Positions 9,410 through 20,844 of a stretch of 64,000 nucleotides of DNA are shown here, piece after piece. The translations under genes and the position numbers were made by a program. The first letter of the stretch is position 1; each line of letters starts with the position of its first letter. The DNA comes from Streptomyces rubiginosohelvolus (GTDB taxonomy: Bacteria > Actinomycetota > Actinomycetes > Streptomycetales > Streptomycetaceae). The DNA lies in contig NZ_BMTW01000018.1 in the NCBI RefSeq assembly GCF_014649875.1, positions 62,001 to 126,000 on the forward strand, read 5' to 3'. The notes below the pieces were generated by a model. It worked only from the letters and a program-made list of their open reading frames with translations. It had not been told where the DNA came from and did not search any database.

Positions 9410-9568
9410 GGGCACCCGCCTCGGGAATGTGGGGCAACGATCCCCCTCTCCTGCCCACTCCCCGGGCCCGCCAAGGGCTGATTCACCCTCCCGGGTAAGG
9501 GGCGCGCGCTCATCGGATGCGGCAGGGTCCGCGGAGGGTGAGAATTGCCGCAAGGACGAGGAGGCGGC

Positions 9569-9781
9569 ATGAGCGAAGAGTCCGAATCCGTATCCGAGGC
9601 CCTGGCCGGGCCGGGCGGCATCACGCCCGACCGGCTCCTGCACACGGGCGCGAGCGACCGGCCGAGCCCGGAGGACCTGGTGCTGGCCTCCGGGCGGGAC
9701 CTGACTCCGGAAACCCTGGAATGGGCCCGGCGCAAGCTGGCCGCCGAGGGACGGTCGGCCATCGACAAACAACTGCCATGA
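9569..9781 (+). CDS. Small hypothetical protein
   Basis: A 70-residue acidic protein (MSEESESVSEALAGPGGITP) with no cysteine, no membrane segment and a helical C-terminus. The start at 9569 follows GGAGG with 5-nt spacing. Small proteins of this sort with a TPDRLL motif are common in Streptomyces; no function is known. Confidence 0.55.
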   Translation: MSEESESVSEALAGPGGITPDRLLHTGASDRPSPEDLVLASGRDLTPETLEWARRKLAAEGRSAIDKQLP

Positions 9782-9924
9782 CACACCCCCTCCGGGGCCC
9801 GCAGGGGCACCCGGCGGGCGGGCGCGCGGAGCCGTACGCCGCTCCGTACACCGAGGTGAACGCGGCCGAGGGGCCGGGGAGCGTGTGGGGCGCCCCCGGC
9901 TTCCTCGGCTAGCCTGAGTCACCT

Positions 9925-11079
9925 ATGAACAGCTTGACGATCCCCCAGGGCACGTTCGATCTCGCCCGCTTCCCCGAGCACCCGCGCGACCCCTTCCGGG
10001 CGTGGGACGCCGCCGACGAATATCTGCTCCGGCAGCTGACGGACCCCGAGGCGGGCCCGGTCGACCTCTCGGGGACGGTCGCCGTCGTGGGGGACCGCTG
10101 GGGAGCCCTCGCCACCGCGCTGGCCGCGCACCGGCCCGTCCAGATCAGCGACTCCTACCTGGCCCGGCGCGCCACCCTCGCCAACCTGGCCCGCAACGGC
10201 ATCGACCAGGACGCGGTACGGCTGCTGTCCTCGCGCGACACCCCGCCGGACCGGATCGACGTCCTGATCGTCCGGGTGCCCAAGTCGCTGGCGTTCCTGG
10301 AGGACCAGCTCCACCGGATCGCGCCCGCCGTCCACGCCGGCACCGTGATCATCGGCACCGGCATGGTCAAGGAGATCCACACCTCCACGCTGAAGCTCTT
10401 CGAGCGGATCATCGGCCCGACCCGCACCTCCCTCGCCGTCCGCAAGGCGCGGCTGATCTTCTGCACCCCGGACCCCGAGCTGCCCCGTAAGCCGAGCCCG
10501 TGGCCGTACCGCTACGAGCTGCCCGCCGACGTGGGTCCCGTCTCGGGCCTGACCACCGTCAACCACGCCGGGATCTTCTGCGCCGACCGCCTCGACGTCG
10601 GCACCCGCTTCTTCCTGAAGCACCTGCCCACCCGCGGCGGGGACGTCCGGGTCGTCGACCTGGGCTGCGGCAACGGTGTCGTCGGGCTCTCCGCCGCCGT
10701 CGCCAACCCCGATGCGCACATCACCTTCGTCGACGAGTCCTACGGGGCGGTCGCCTCCGCCGAGGAGACCTTCCGGGCCGGGGCGCCGGACGGCGCGAAG
10801 GCCGACTTCCTGGTCGGCGACGGACTCGCCGACCTCGAACCGGGCAGCGTCGACCTGGTGCTGAACAACCCGCCGTTCCACTCCCACATGGCGACCACGG
10901 ACGCCACGGCCCGCACGATGTTCGCCGGCGCGCGGACCGCGCTGCGGCAGGGCGGCGAGCTGTGGGTCGTGGGCAACCGGCACCTCTCGTACCACACCCA
11001 CCTGCGCCGGATCTTCGGCAACTGCACCACGGTCGCGGGCGATCCGAAGTTCGTGGTCCTGCGTGCCGTGAAGCGCTGA
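9925..11079 (+). CDS. RlmG/RsmC-like rRNA guanine-N2 methyltransferase
   Basis: A 384-residue class I SAM-dependent methyltransferase. The N-terminal half is a degenerate methyltransferase-like domain (VAVVGDRWGALATALA). The C-terminal half has motif I VVDLGCGNGVVGLSAA (about residues 238-253) and the catalytic NNPPFHS (about 313-319), the signature of enzymes that methylate the exocyclic amino group of guanine in rRNA. The two-domain layout fits RlmG (23S G1835) or RsmC (16S G1207). The exact target cannot be fixed from sequence. A single gene. Confidence 0.8.
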   Translation: MNSLTIPQGTFDLARFPEHPRDPFRAWDAADEYLLRQLTDPEAGPVDLSGTVAVVGDRWGALATALAAHRPVQISDSYLARRATLANLARNGIDQDAVRLLSSRDTPPDRIDVLIVRVPKSLAFLEDQLHRIAPAVHAGTVIIGTGMVKEIHTSTLKLFERIIGPTRTSLAVRKARLIFCTPDPELPRKPSPWPYRYELPADVGPVSGLTTVNHAGIFCADRLDVGTRFFLKHLPTRGGDVRVVDLGCGNGVVGLSAAVANPDAHITFVDESYGAVASAEETFRAGAPDGAKADFLVGDGLADLEPGSVDLVLNNPPFHSHMATTDATARTMFAGARTALRQGGELWVVGNRHLSYHTHLRRIFGNCTTVAGDPKFVVLRAVKR

Positions 11080-11179
11080 CGAGCAACCCCACGCCCCGGC
11101 CCTTCCGGATTCTTGCAACAGGTTCTACTGTGTGCGCCGCCGCACACGGACGACGCCGACGCGAGACTCTGGAGGGGCC

Positions 11180-12358
11180 GTGCACCTCGAATACACGCCT
11201 GAGCAGCAGCGGTTGCGTACCGAACTGCGGACCTACTTCGCGGCCCTGGTACCCGACAACGCCTACGCGCGCTACGCGGAACCCGCCGCCCAGAAGCGCT
11301 TCTACCGCGACACGGTCCGCAGGCTCGGCGCCGACGGCTGGCTGGGGGTCGGCTGGCCGAAGGAGTACGGCGGCCGGGGGCTGACCCCGATGGAACAGTT
11401 CATCTTCTTCGACGAGGCCGCCCAGGCAGGCGTACCGCTGCCCCTGATGGCCCTGAACACCGTCGGCCCCACGATCATGCAGTACGGCACCGAGGAGCAG
11501 AAGGCCCACTTCCTGCCCGGAATCCTGGCCGGGGAGATCGACTTCGCGATCGGCTACAGCGAACCGGACGCGGGCACCGACCTCGCCGCCCTCAAGACCC
11601 GCGCGGTCCGCGAGGGCGACACGTACATCGTCAACGGCCAGAAGATCTGGACCACCAACGGCGACACCGCCGACTGGGTCTGGCTCGCGGTGCGCACCGA
11701 CCCCGACGCCCCGCCGCACAAGGGCATCACCATGCTCCTCGTCCCCACGAGCGACCCGGGATACTCCTGCACCCTGATCAACACCCTCGCCTCGCACGAC
11801 ACGACCGCCAGCTACTACGAGAACATCCGGGTCCCCGTCTCCCGCCGCGTCGGCGAGGAGAACAAGGGCTGGCGGCTCATCACCAACCAGCTCAACCACG
11901 AACGCGTCACCCTCGCCGCCCACGGCACGATGGCGGTCCGCGCCCTGCACAACGTCCAGCGCTGGGCCGCCGACACCAAGCTCGCCGACGGCCGCCGGGT
12001 CATCGACCTCGGCTGGGTCCGCGCCCTGCTCGCCCGCACCCACACCCGCCTCGACGCGATGAAACTCCTCAACTGGCAGATGGTCGCCGCCCTCCAGGAC
12101 GGCACCCTCACCCCGCAGGACGCCTCGGCGGTCAAGGTCTACGGCTCCGAGGCCCGCCGGGACGCTTACGCCTGGCTGATGGAGATCGTCGGCTCCGCGG
12201 GTGCGCTGAAGGAGGGCTCGGCCGGCGCGGTGCTGCACGGCGAACTGGAACGCGGCTACCGCTCGGCCGTGATCTTCACCTTCGGCGGCGGCAACAACGA
12301 GATCCAGCGCGAGATCATCTCGTGGATCGGGCTGGGAATGCCGCGCGTGCGGCGGTGA
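11180..12358 (+). CDS. Acyl-CoA dehydrogenase family protein
   Basis: A 392-residue FAD-dependent dehydrogenase of the alpha/beta-unsaturating acyl-CoA type. It has an N-terminal helical part, the FAD-binding segment FAIGYSEPDAGTDLAAL (about residues 115-131) and WTTNGDTADWVWLAV, and a C-terminal helical bundle ending in FTFGGGNNEIQREIISWIGLGMPR. The catalytic Glu of the classical YEGT motif is replaced by Gly in this ending, as in several actinobacterial ACAD groups. GTG at 11180 is chosen because GGAGGGG lies just before it; the longer frame has no such site. A role in fatty acid, steroid or amino acid breakdown is likely. Confidence 0.8.
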   Translation: MHLEYTPEQQRLRTELRTYFAALVPDNAYARYAEPAAQKRFYRDTVRRLGADGWLGVGWPKEYGGRGLTPMEQFIFFDEAAQAGVPLPLMALNTVGPTIMQYGTEEQKAHFLPGILAGEIDFAIGYSEPDAGTDLAALKTRAVREGDTYIVNGQKIWTTNGDTADWVWLAVRTDPDAPPHKGITMLLVPTSDPGYSCTLINTLASHDTTASYYENIRVPVSRRVGEENKGWRLITNQLNHERVTLAAHGTMAVRALHNVQRWAADTKLADGRRVIDLGWVRALLARTHTRLDAMKLLNWQMVAALQDGTLTPQDASAVKVYGSEARRDAYAWLMEIVGSAGALKEGSAGAVLHGELERGYRSAVIFTFGGGNNEIQREIISWIGLGMPRVRR

Positions 12359-12419
12359 TGCCCTGTCATACGGCCTCGTGGCGCGGGAAAGCCCTGCCGG
12401 GACGGCCGGCCGGCCGGGG

Positions 12420-13538
12420 TCAGCCTTCCGGCCCGTCGGCACTCCAGACGTGGACGACGTCGCGCGACGGGGACAGCGTCGACCAGAAACCGCCGCCCAG
12501 CGCGGTCGGTTCGCAGGAGACAGGCGAGGGGTAGTCGACCGGCACGAAGCCGTGGGCTGTCGTGGTGTCGACCAGCCAGTGCCGGTACTGCCCGCAGTCC
12601 TCGTCGCTCTCGGTGGTCGACGCGATCAGGGTCGTCTCGTCGAGGAAGCCGCCGGCCCAGTCCCAGCAGACGGGCAACTCGTCCTCGTCGGCGGGAGCTT
12701 CCGGGTGCCGGGGTATCGCCGCGCCGGCGTCCCAGTCCAGCGCCTCGACGACGGCGCCGCGAGAGTCCCGTACGGCGAGGGCGTCCTGATCGTGAGAGAC
12801 CGTCATGAGCCGGTCGCCCGACGGGCTCAGGCTCAGAAGGCACAGATCGTCGTCCAGGCAGTCCACGGTCAGTTCCTTCCCGTCCCACCGGCCCCATCGC
12901 AGCGGTGCACCGTCCTGGCCCTCGCCGATGCTCAGCCCCATCTGCGCCGGATCGGTAGGATGGGGAAGGTGAGCGCTGCCGGCCGCCACCGCTTCGGCGT
13001 CGGCCCGCGCGAGCACGCGACCGTCCTCGGCGTCGATGACCAGCCACTCGTCCGCCGTGTCAGGGCTCAGCTCACCCTCGGACAACGGGCCGCGTACGTG
13101 CGCCCAGACGAGCCTGCCGTCCGCTGAGAAGCCGACCGAGCCGCTCTCGGGGTACCGATGGTCCCGCCGGTCCGCGTACGACTCGTACGACTCGTGGATC
13201 TCCTCGCAGCCGCCGGACCAGCACCCGTGGCGGACCTCCCAGAGCGCCGCGCCCGACGGGTCCACCGCGCGCACGGCATGCACCCCGGCGTAGACGGCCA
13301 GAGTCGCGTCCGGCGCCACCTCCCACGTACCGCGGCGCCGCGGCCACGGCGCGGGGAAACGTACGGTCGCCCCGGCGCGGGCGGCGAAGGCGTCGTCCAG
13401 GGGCCGGGCCAGGATCTCGTCGTCGCTCCGTTGGACGAGCAGCCTGCGCCCCGGCGGCCCCGTGATCTCCGGGGGACCGGCCTGGGACGAGGGCAGCGGA
13501 GCGGGCACGGTGGCACGGAGCCGAGAACGGACGGACAA
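12420..13538 (-). CDS. Hypothetical beta-propeller-like protein
   Basis: A 372-residue soluble protein without signal peptide. It has repeated beta-strand blocks of the form WEVAPDATLAVYAG, SVGFSADGRLVWAHVRG, CLLSLSPSGDRLMTVSHD and FWSTLSPSRDVVHVWS, which suggest a WD40/PQQ-like propeller. Clustered acidic residues and a CWSGGCEEIHESY loop are notable. Such proteins are widespread in Streptomyces and have no assigned function. It is divergent from the HTH/PNPOx gene. Confidence 0.6.
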   Translation of the reverse strand: MSVRSRLRATVPAPLPSSQAGPPEITGPPGRRLLVQRSDDEILARPLDDAFAARAGATVRFPAPWPRRRGTWEVAPDATLAVYAGVHAVRAVDPSGAALWEVRHGCWSGGCEEIHESYESYADRRDHRYPESGSVGFSADGRLVWAHVRGPLSEGELSPDTADEWLVIDAEDGRVLARADAEAVAAGSAHLPHPTDPAQMGLSIGEGQDGAPLRWGRWDGKELTVDCLDDDLCLLSLSPSGDRLMTVSHDQDALAVRDSRGAVVEALDWDAGAAIPRHPEAPADEDELPVCWDWAGGFLDETTLIASTTESDEDCGQYRHWLVDTTTAHGFVPVDYPSPVSCEPTALGGGFWSTLSPSRDVVHVWSADGPEG

Positions 13539-13661
13539 GCGAATCTCCCCGGGGCAGGCGAACTCGGGGAAGAGTACGACGACCTTCCGCGCTGCGACCG
13601 CTCGCGGTCCTGGTTAGCGTGAGCCGTGGGGGACGCACGTCGACAGTGAAGGAGCCCCGCG

Positions 13662-14339
13662 ATGCCCTCAGCACCGCAGTCGGCCGGTGGCGACCTGGGC
13701 CGGCGTATCTCGGCACGCCGTCTTCAGCTCGGTCTGTCCCGGCAGGACGTAGCCCTGCGGGCGGGCGCCGCGCCCGGCTACATCGAGTACGTGGAGGAAC
13801 AGTCCGCCACCCCGGGCGTCGGCTTCCTGCTCCGGCTGGCCGACGCGCTGGAGACCACGGTGCTGGAGCTGACGGGCGGGGCGGTCGAGCTGCCGCGCGG
13901 CGCGGGCCGGGGCGCCCGGCGCGCCCGGATGGCTGAACTCGACGAAGCGATGTGCTGGACGCTGCTGGGCGACCACGGGGTGGGGCGGGTGGCCCTGGCC
14001 CTCGGCGACGGGCCGGTCGTCCTGCCGGTGAACTACCAGGTGAGCGACGGCGAGGTGGTGTTCAGCACGGCGGAGGACTCCCCGCTGGCCACCGCCGACG
14101 ACACGGAGATCGCCTTCGAGGCCGACCACATCGACGACGCCTTCAGTAAAGGCTGGAGCGTCCTGCTCGTCGGAACCGTGCACGCCGTCACCGACGAGGA
14201 GGCCGCGCGGCAGCTGAGGGAGGCCGCGTACTCGACCCCGTGGGCGGGTGCCGAGCGCGAACACGTCATGGTCCTCGCGCCCCGGCGGATCACCGGGCGC
14301 AAGATCGTCGTCCCCGACGCCCCGGGCGAGGCCGGCTGA
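13662..14339 (+). CDS. HTH-XRE and pyridoxamine 5-phosphate oxidase-like fusion
   Basis: A 225-residue protein. Residues about 12-70 form an XRE helix-turn-helix (SRQDVALRAGAAPGYIEYVE). Residues about 95-218 form a split-barrel flavin-binding domain of the PNPOx type (GRVALALGDGPVVLPVNYQV, WSVLLVGTVHAV). Proteins with this layout occur beside Acg-like nitroreductases and universal stress proteins in actinobacterial hypoxia/dormancy regulons, and such a nitroreductase is the next gene, convergent. The start follows AAGGAG. It probably binds FMN or F420; its target is unknown. Confidence 0.75.
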   Translation: MPSAPQSAGGDLGRRISARRLQLGLSRQDVALRAGAAPGYIEYVEEQSATPGVGFLLRLADALETTVLELTGGAVELPRGAGRGARRARMAELDEAMCWTLLGDHGVGRVALALGDGPVVLPVNYQVSDGEVVFSTAEDSPLATADDTEIAFEADHIDDAFSKGWSVLLVGTVHAVTDEEAARQLREAAYSTPWAGAEREHVMVLAPRRITGRKIVVPDAPGEAG

Positions 14340-14386
14340 CACCGCAGGGCGCATCCGGTTCCTCCAGCAGACGGGACGCGCCCGTC

Positions 14387-15382
14387 TCACGTGACCTCGA
14401 GGACCTCCGAGACCGGCCGCCGGGGCGTGGCCGGGCCCGCGGGCCCGTAGCCGAAGCGGAACACCATCTGCACGAAGCCGGTCCGGGACCGCGGATCACG
14501 CGCGAGGTCCCTGAGCTCGGGCCATTCGAGAGGCTGCGAGATCAAGGAGGTCGCGAGCCCGTCGAGCGTGGCCTGCAGCAGCACGCGCTCCATGCCCTGG
14601 CCCGCCCGCAGCCAGTCCACGGGCAGATCCTCCGCTGTGCCCAGCAGGGCCGTCTGCGGCCGCTCCTCGAACACGGCGGCCTCCCGGCCCGGAGCGCCGT
14701 GCGGTACGTCGAAGTCCCGTACCGGGGCCGTCGTCCCGTGCTGGCGGGGGCCGAACGCGTACGACGGGACACCCTCGGTGGCCGGGCCCTCCCCGGCCCT
14801 GCCCGTGCGGGTCCAGGTGATGATCTCGGCGCGCATGGCGTCGCTGGCCGACTCCAGGAGCTCCGCGTCGTGCACGAGGTCCATGACGGCGTCGGCGTGC
14901 CAGGTTCCCGGCACGATCAGCCGGACCCCTTCCAGCAGCGCCGCCGCGCTCAGCTCGTCCCAGATCTCCGGCGGGATCCCCTCGTCCGAGAACGGGAGCC
15001 GACTCGTGCGCCGACGCCGCACCGCGGGTTGCAGATCAGCCAGCCGGAGGTCGGTGGCCCCGGGGCTCTCCTCCAGCAGCACGTCGGCCAGATGCCAGGG
15101 ATCGTGGGGATCGGGCAGCAGCTCGGTGACAGCCGTCCAGCCGCGGCGCGCGGCGGCCACCCGCAGATTCAGCAGCGCCGCCCCGCATCCGATGTGCAGG
15201 GCGCGCCGGTCCGGGTCGCCGACCGGCAGCGTACGTTCCGGATCGCCGTACAAGGAGAGACGACGGCTGCCGGAGCGGTGGGTGAACTTCCACGGCTGCG
15301 CGTTGTGCATGGAGGGCGCGGCAACGGCCTCCTCGACGAGCGAGGGGACGATCGCGGTGGCGCGCTGTTCGGTGGGGATCAT
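14387..15382 (-). CDS. Acg-like nitroreductase family protein
   Basis: A 331-residue double-domain nitroreductase relative. It starts MIPTEQRATAIVPSLVEEAV, followed by APSMHNAQPWKF (about residues 21-32), the FMN-binding signature of Acg proteins of the DosR-type dormancy regulon. RRRTSRLPFSDEGIP and the C-terminal LERVLLQATLDGLATSLISQPLE also fit. In Mycobacterium, Acg stores FMN rather than reducing nitro compounds. The start at 15382 is chosen where the homology begins; the frame is open further upstream. It is convergent with the PNPOx gene and divergent from the protein kinase gene. Confidence 0.8.
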   Translation of the reverse strand: MIPTEQRATAIVPSLVEEAVAAPSMHNAQPWKFTHRSGSRRLSLYGDPERTLPVGDPDRRALHIGCGAALLNLRVAAARRGWTAVTELLPDPHDPWHLADVLLEESPGATDLRLADLQPAVRRRRTSRLPFSDEGIPPEIWDELSAAALLEGVRLIVPGTWHADAVMDLVHDAELLESASDAMRAEIITWTRTGRAGEGPATEGVPSYAFGPRQHGTTAPVRDFDVPHGAPGREAAVFEERPQTALLGTAEDLPVDWLRAGQGMERVLLQATLDGLATSLISQPLEWPELRDLARDPRSRTGFVQMVFRFGYGPAGPATPRRPVSEVLEVT

Positions 15383-15575
15383 GGTCCTCGCGTCTCCTGT
15401 CGTCCGGAAGGTCTCCCGATCGCCCGTGCGGCCATTGTCCCAGGAGCGTCCGGGCACGCGCATGCGGTGGACCGCCCCGCCCGCGTACACACTCCGCGTA
15501 CCGCCAGCCATACTGGAGGGCCGGGGAGGGCACAGCAGCTGGGAACACGGGGACAACGGGGGCGGGAAACGGCAG

Positions 15576-17753
<2,178 letters not shown>

Positions 17754-17816
17754 GGGGCGTCCGGGGGAGAGCCGCCGCCTCTGGTGGGGACTGTGGTCGG
17801 CGTGTTACGAAGGTGC

Positions 17817-19436
17817 ATGCCCGCACCTCAGAGCCCCGCACCCCGAACACCCGCAGGTCAGCCCGGAACCCAGGAGGCTTTCGGGCCCGGCGCACCCGCC
17901 CGGGACCGCTACGACACCGTGATCGTCGGCGGCGGACACAACGGTCTGGTCGCCGCCGCCTACCTCGCGCGCGCCGGGCAGTCCGTCCTCGTCCTGGAGC
18001 GGCTCGGCACCACCGGGGGAGCGGCGATCTCGACCCGCCCCTTCGCCGGGGTCGACGCCCGGCTCTCGCGCTACTCGTACCTGGTCTCCCTGCTGCCCGA
18101 CAAGATCGTCCGCGACCTCGGGCTCGACTTCGCCGTGCGCAAGCGGACCGTCTCCTCCTACACCCCCGCCGTGCGCGACGGCCGCTCCACCGGGCTGCTC
18201 GTCGCGGGCGAGGGCACCCGGGAGTCGTTCGCCGCGCTCACCGGCGGCGAACGCGAGTACGCGGCCTGGCAGCGCTTCTACGGGATGACGCAGCGGGTCG
18301 CCGAGCGGGTCTTCCCCACGCTCACCGAACCGCTGCCCGGCCGCGACGCGCTGCGCGAGCGGATCGACGACGCCGACGCCTGGCGGATGCTCTTCGAGGA
18401 ACCGCTCGGCGTGGCCGTCGAGGAGAACTTCACCGACGACCTGGTGCGCGGGGTCGTCCTCACCGACGCCCTGATCGGCACCTTCGCCGACGCCCATGAC
18501 CCCTCGCTCCTGCAGAACCGGTGCTTCCTCTACCACGTGATCGGCGGCTCCACCGGCGACTGGGACGTCCCCGTCGGCGGCATGGGCGCACTCACCGACG
18601 CCCTGGCCGGGGCCGCCCGGGCGGCGGGCGCCGAGATCCGCGTACGGCACGAGGCGACCCGCATCGAGACCGACGGGAACGCCGCCGAGGTCACCGTCCG
18701 CACCCCGGACGGCGAACACGTCGTCGCCGCGGGCCGCGTGCTCGTCAACGCCTCCCCGCAAGCCCTCGCCGCCCTGCTCGGCGACACCCCGCCCCCGCCC
18801 GCCGAGGGCGCCCAGCTCAAGGTGAACATGCTGCTCACCCGGCTGCCGCGACTCCGCGACCGGTCCGTCGACCCCCGGCAGGCCTTCGCCGGGACGTTCC
18901 ACATCGCCGAAGGGTACGGGCAGCTCGCCGACGCCTACCGGGACGCGGCGGCCGGCCGGCTGCCCACCGCCCCGCCGTCCGAGATCTACTGCCACTCGCT
19001 GACCGACCCGACGATCCTCGGCCCCGAACTCGTCGCGCGCGGCTACCAGACCCTCACCCTCTTCGGCCTGCACGCCCCGGCCCGCCTGTTCGCCGCCGAC
19101 AACGACGCCGCCCGCGCCGCCCTGCTCAAGGCGACCCTCGCCGAACTGGACGCGCACCTGGAGGAGCCCATCACCGACTGCCTGGCCCTCGACGCCGACG
19201 GCGAACCCTGCATCGAGGCCAAGACCCCGCTCGACCTGGAGCGCGATCTGCGGCTGCCCGGCGGCCACATCTTCCACCGCGACCTCGCCTTCCCGTACGC
19301 GGACGAGAGCACCGGGCGCTGGGGTGTGGAGACCGCGCACGCCAATGTGCTGCTCTGCGGGGCGGGCGCGGTACGCGGCGGCGGGGTCAGCGGGGTCCCC
19401 GGCCACAACGCGGCGATGGCCGCGCTCGGGGAGTAG
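17817..19436 (+). CDS. Phytoene desaturase-like FAD-dependent oxidoreductase
   Basis: A 539-residue flavoprotein with an N-terminal Rossmann motif DTVIVGGGHNGLVAAAYLARAG (about residues 35-56), LERLGTTGGAA (redox loop of the carotenoid desaturase/amine oxidase superfamily), and a C-terminal second FAD contact VLLCGAGAVRGGGVSGVPG (about 510-528). Without crtB or other carotenoid genes nearby, a carotenoid role is not supported; related actinobacterial proteins are simply called NAD(P)/FAD-dependent oxidoreductases. ATG 17817 is the likeliest start; an in-frame GTG lies 33 nt upstream. Confidence 0.75.
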   Translation: MPAPQSPAPRTPAGQPGTQEAFGPGAPARDRYDTVIVGGGHNGLVAAAYLARAGQSVLVLERLGTTGGAAISTRPFAGVDARLSRYSYLVSLLPDKIVRDLGLDFAVRKRTVSSYTPAVRDGRSTGLLVAGEGTRESFAALTGGEREYAAWQRFYGMTQRVAERVFPTLTEPLPGRDALRERIDDADAWRMLFEEPLGVAVEENFTDDLVRGVVLTDALIGTFADAHDPSLLQNRCFLYHVIGGSTGDWDVPVGGMGALTDALAGAARAAGAEIRVRHEATRIETDGNAAEVTVRTPDGEHVVAAGRVLVNASPQALAALLGDTPPPPAEGAQLKVNMLLTRLPRLRDRSVDPRQAFAGTFHIAEGYGQLADAYRDAAAGRLPTAPPSEIYCHSLTDPTILGPELVARGYQTLTLFGLHAPARLFAADNDAARAALLKATLAELDAHLEEPITDCLALDADGEPCIEAKTPLDLERDLRLPGGHIFHRDLAFPYADESTGRWGVETAHANVLLCGAGAVRGGGVSGVPGHNAAMAALGE

Positions 19437-19449
19437 TGAGGGGCATTCC

Positions 19450-20616
19450 CTAGCGCAGGTGCCGGGGGTCCACGGCGGCGGCGATCGCCGTGTGACCCTC
19501 GGTGCCCGGGTGCAGTCCGTCGCCGCTGTCGTACGCGGGCAGCAGCCGGGAAGGGCGGCCCGGGTCGCGCAGCGCCGCGTCGAAGTCGGCGACCGCGTCG
19601 AAGAGCCGGCCGGTGCGCACCGCCTCGTTGACCTCCCGGCGCACCGCGTCCGCCTCCGGTGTCCAGCGTGTCCACCCCTCGAACGGGGTGATGGTGGCGC
19701 CCACCACCCGCAGCCCGGCGGACCGGGCGCGCAGGGCGAGTTGGTGGTAGGCGGCCACCATCCGGGCCGGGTCGCGCTCGACCGGCAGATGGTGGAGGTC
19801 GTTGACGCCCAGGTGCACCAGGACCGTCCGCAGCCCCGGCAGCGACAGCACGTCCCGGTCGAAGCGGGCCTGGGCGCTCGGCCCGAAGCGGTCGCTGTCG
19901 AGCAGCAGCCGGTTCCCGCTGATGCCGAGGTTGGCGACGGCGGAGCCGGACAGCCTGCGGGCCAGCTGGTCGGGCCAGCGCAGGTCCGCGTCGTCGGGCG
20001 TGCCGGTGCCCTCCGCGATGGAGTCGCCCAGCACGGCGAGGACCGGTCCGCGCGCCCCGCTCGTCTCGACCCCGGTCAGGAGGAACACGGACCGGGTCCG
20101 GACCCCGTCGACGGTGTGCCAGGCGTGCGTGTTGCGGTGGAAGGACAGCGGGCCGGTGGGGCCCGGGAGCCGCGTCCCGACGGTCAGCAGGGACCCGTCC
20201 GGCACCCGGAGTCCCGCCACCGGGTCGCTGGTGAGGGAAGCGCCCGCCGCCAGCCACGCCTGCGGCCGTCCGGCGAAGGTGACCGGCCGCCCGTCGGCGG
20301 TCACCGGCCCCACCAGCACCGGCGCGGTCCCGAAGGCGTGCGCGTACCGCAGCCGGACCTGTCCGCCCGCCGAGAGGCGCAGCCGCGTCGTGCAGAGCCC
20401 GTCGGTGAGCCCGGCGGACGCCAGCGGGTCGTCCGCCGTGGGCACGGTCTGGGCGGTGGCCCAGGAGGTGGTCCAGGGCGTGCCCGTGCGGGAAGGGCCG
20501 GGCGCGGGGTCCGGGGCCGCCGACGCGAGCGGGGCGGGGGTGAAGGCCGCCGTGATCCCGGCCGCCGCCGCGTACAGCAGGCTTCGTCTGGCCGGTGCGG
20601 GGACCCGGCCGGTCAC
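19450..20616 (-). CDS. Secreted SGNH/GDSL hydrolase
   Basis: A 388-residue exported esterase or lipase-like protein. The N-terminus (VTGRVPAPARRSLLYAAAAG, then ITAAFTPAPLASAAPDP) is a signal peptide with an Arg pair. SGNH blocks are VLAVLGDSIAEG (block I Ser), VANLGISGNRLLL, HLGVNDLHH (block III) and DGLHPGTEGH (block V, Asp and His). The domain order, with an N-terminal beta domain before the hydrolase, resembles secreted actinobacterial SGNH enzymes acting on polysaccharide esters or lipids. GTG 20616 overlaps the stop of a short upstream reading frame by 4 nt (see 20613-20663). Confidence 0.8.
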   Translation of the reverse strand: MTGRVPAPARRSLLYAAAAGITAAFTPAPLASAAPDPAPGPSRTGTPWTTSWATAQTVPTADDPLASAGLTDGLCTTRLRLSAGGQVRLRYAHAFGTAPVLVGPVTADGRPVTFAGRPQAWLAAGASLTSDPVAGLRVPDGSLLTVGTRLPGPTGPLSFHRNTHAWHTVDGVRTRSVFLLTGVETSGARGPVLAVLGDSIAEGTGTPDDADLRWPDQLARRLSGSAVANLGISGNRLLLDSDRFGPSAQARFDRDVLSLPGLRTVLVHLGVNDLHHLPVERDPARMVAAYHQLALRARSAGLRVVGATITPFEGWTRWTPEADAVRREVNEAVRTGRLFDAVADFDAALRDPGRPSRLLPAYDSGDGLHPGTEGHTAIAAAVDPRHLR

Positions 20617-20663
20617 CGGGAGAGCACCGGGGCGGAAGGGACGGGGTGCCGGACGCTGCTCAT
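20613..20663 (-). CDS. Possible 16-residue leader reading frame upstream of the SGNH hydrolase
   Basis: ATG at 20663 is preceded by AGGAGG at good distance and opens a 16-codon frame whose TGA overlaps the GTG of the hydrolase gene (GTGA). The GTG itself has no ribosome site, so translation by coupling from this short frame is the simplest reading. A sequencing or real frameshift joining the two frames is the alternative. Confidence 0.4.
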   Translation of the reverse strand: MSSVRHPVPSAPVLSR

Positions 20664-20844
20664 GGTGTGCCTCCTGGAATCGACCACGGGAGCGGGTGGG
20701 CCGAGCGGCTCCCCTACGGTCCGCTCCATCCAACGGCCCCCAGATGAACCGGTGGTGACGTCGGTACGCACCGGACGCGACGCCATTGTGGCGGGGGCGT
20801 CGGGCGGGCGCCGGCACACCACGCGCGGCGCCCCGCCCCGCCGC

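Noticed and set aside
14568..15575. N-terminal extension of about 336 codons to the protein kinase gene
   Set aside because: The extension overlaps the nitroreductase gene on the other strand and has no kinase homology; the kinase begins at MADTRLIQSRYRLLEIIGRGG.
17817..19436. Carotenoid cluster suggested by the phytoene desaturase-like gene
   Set aside because: No phytoene synthase, cyclase or prenyltransferase gene is nearby, and the family is broad.
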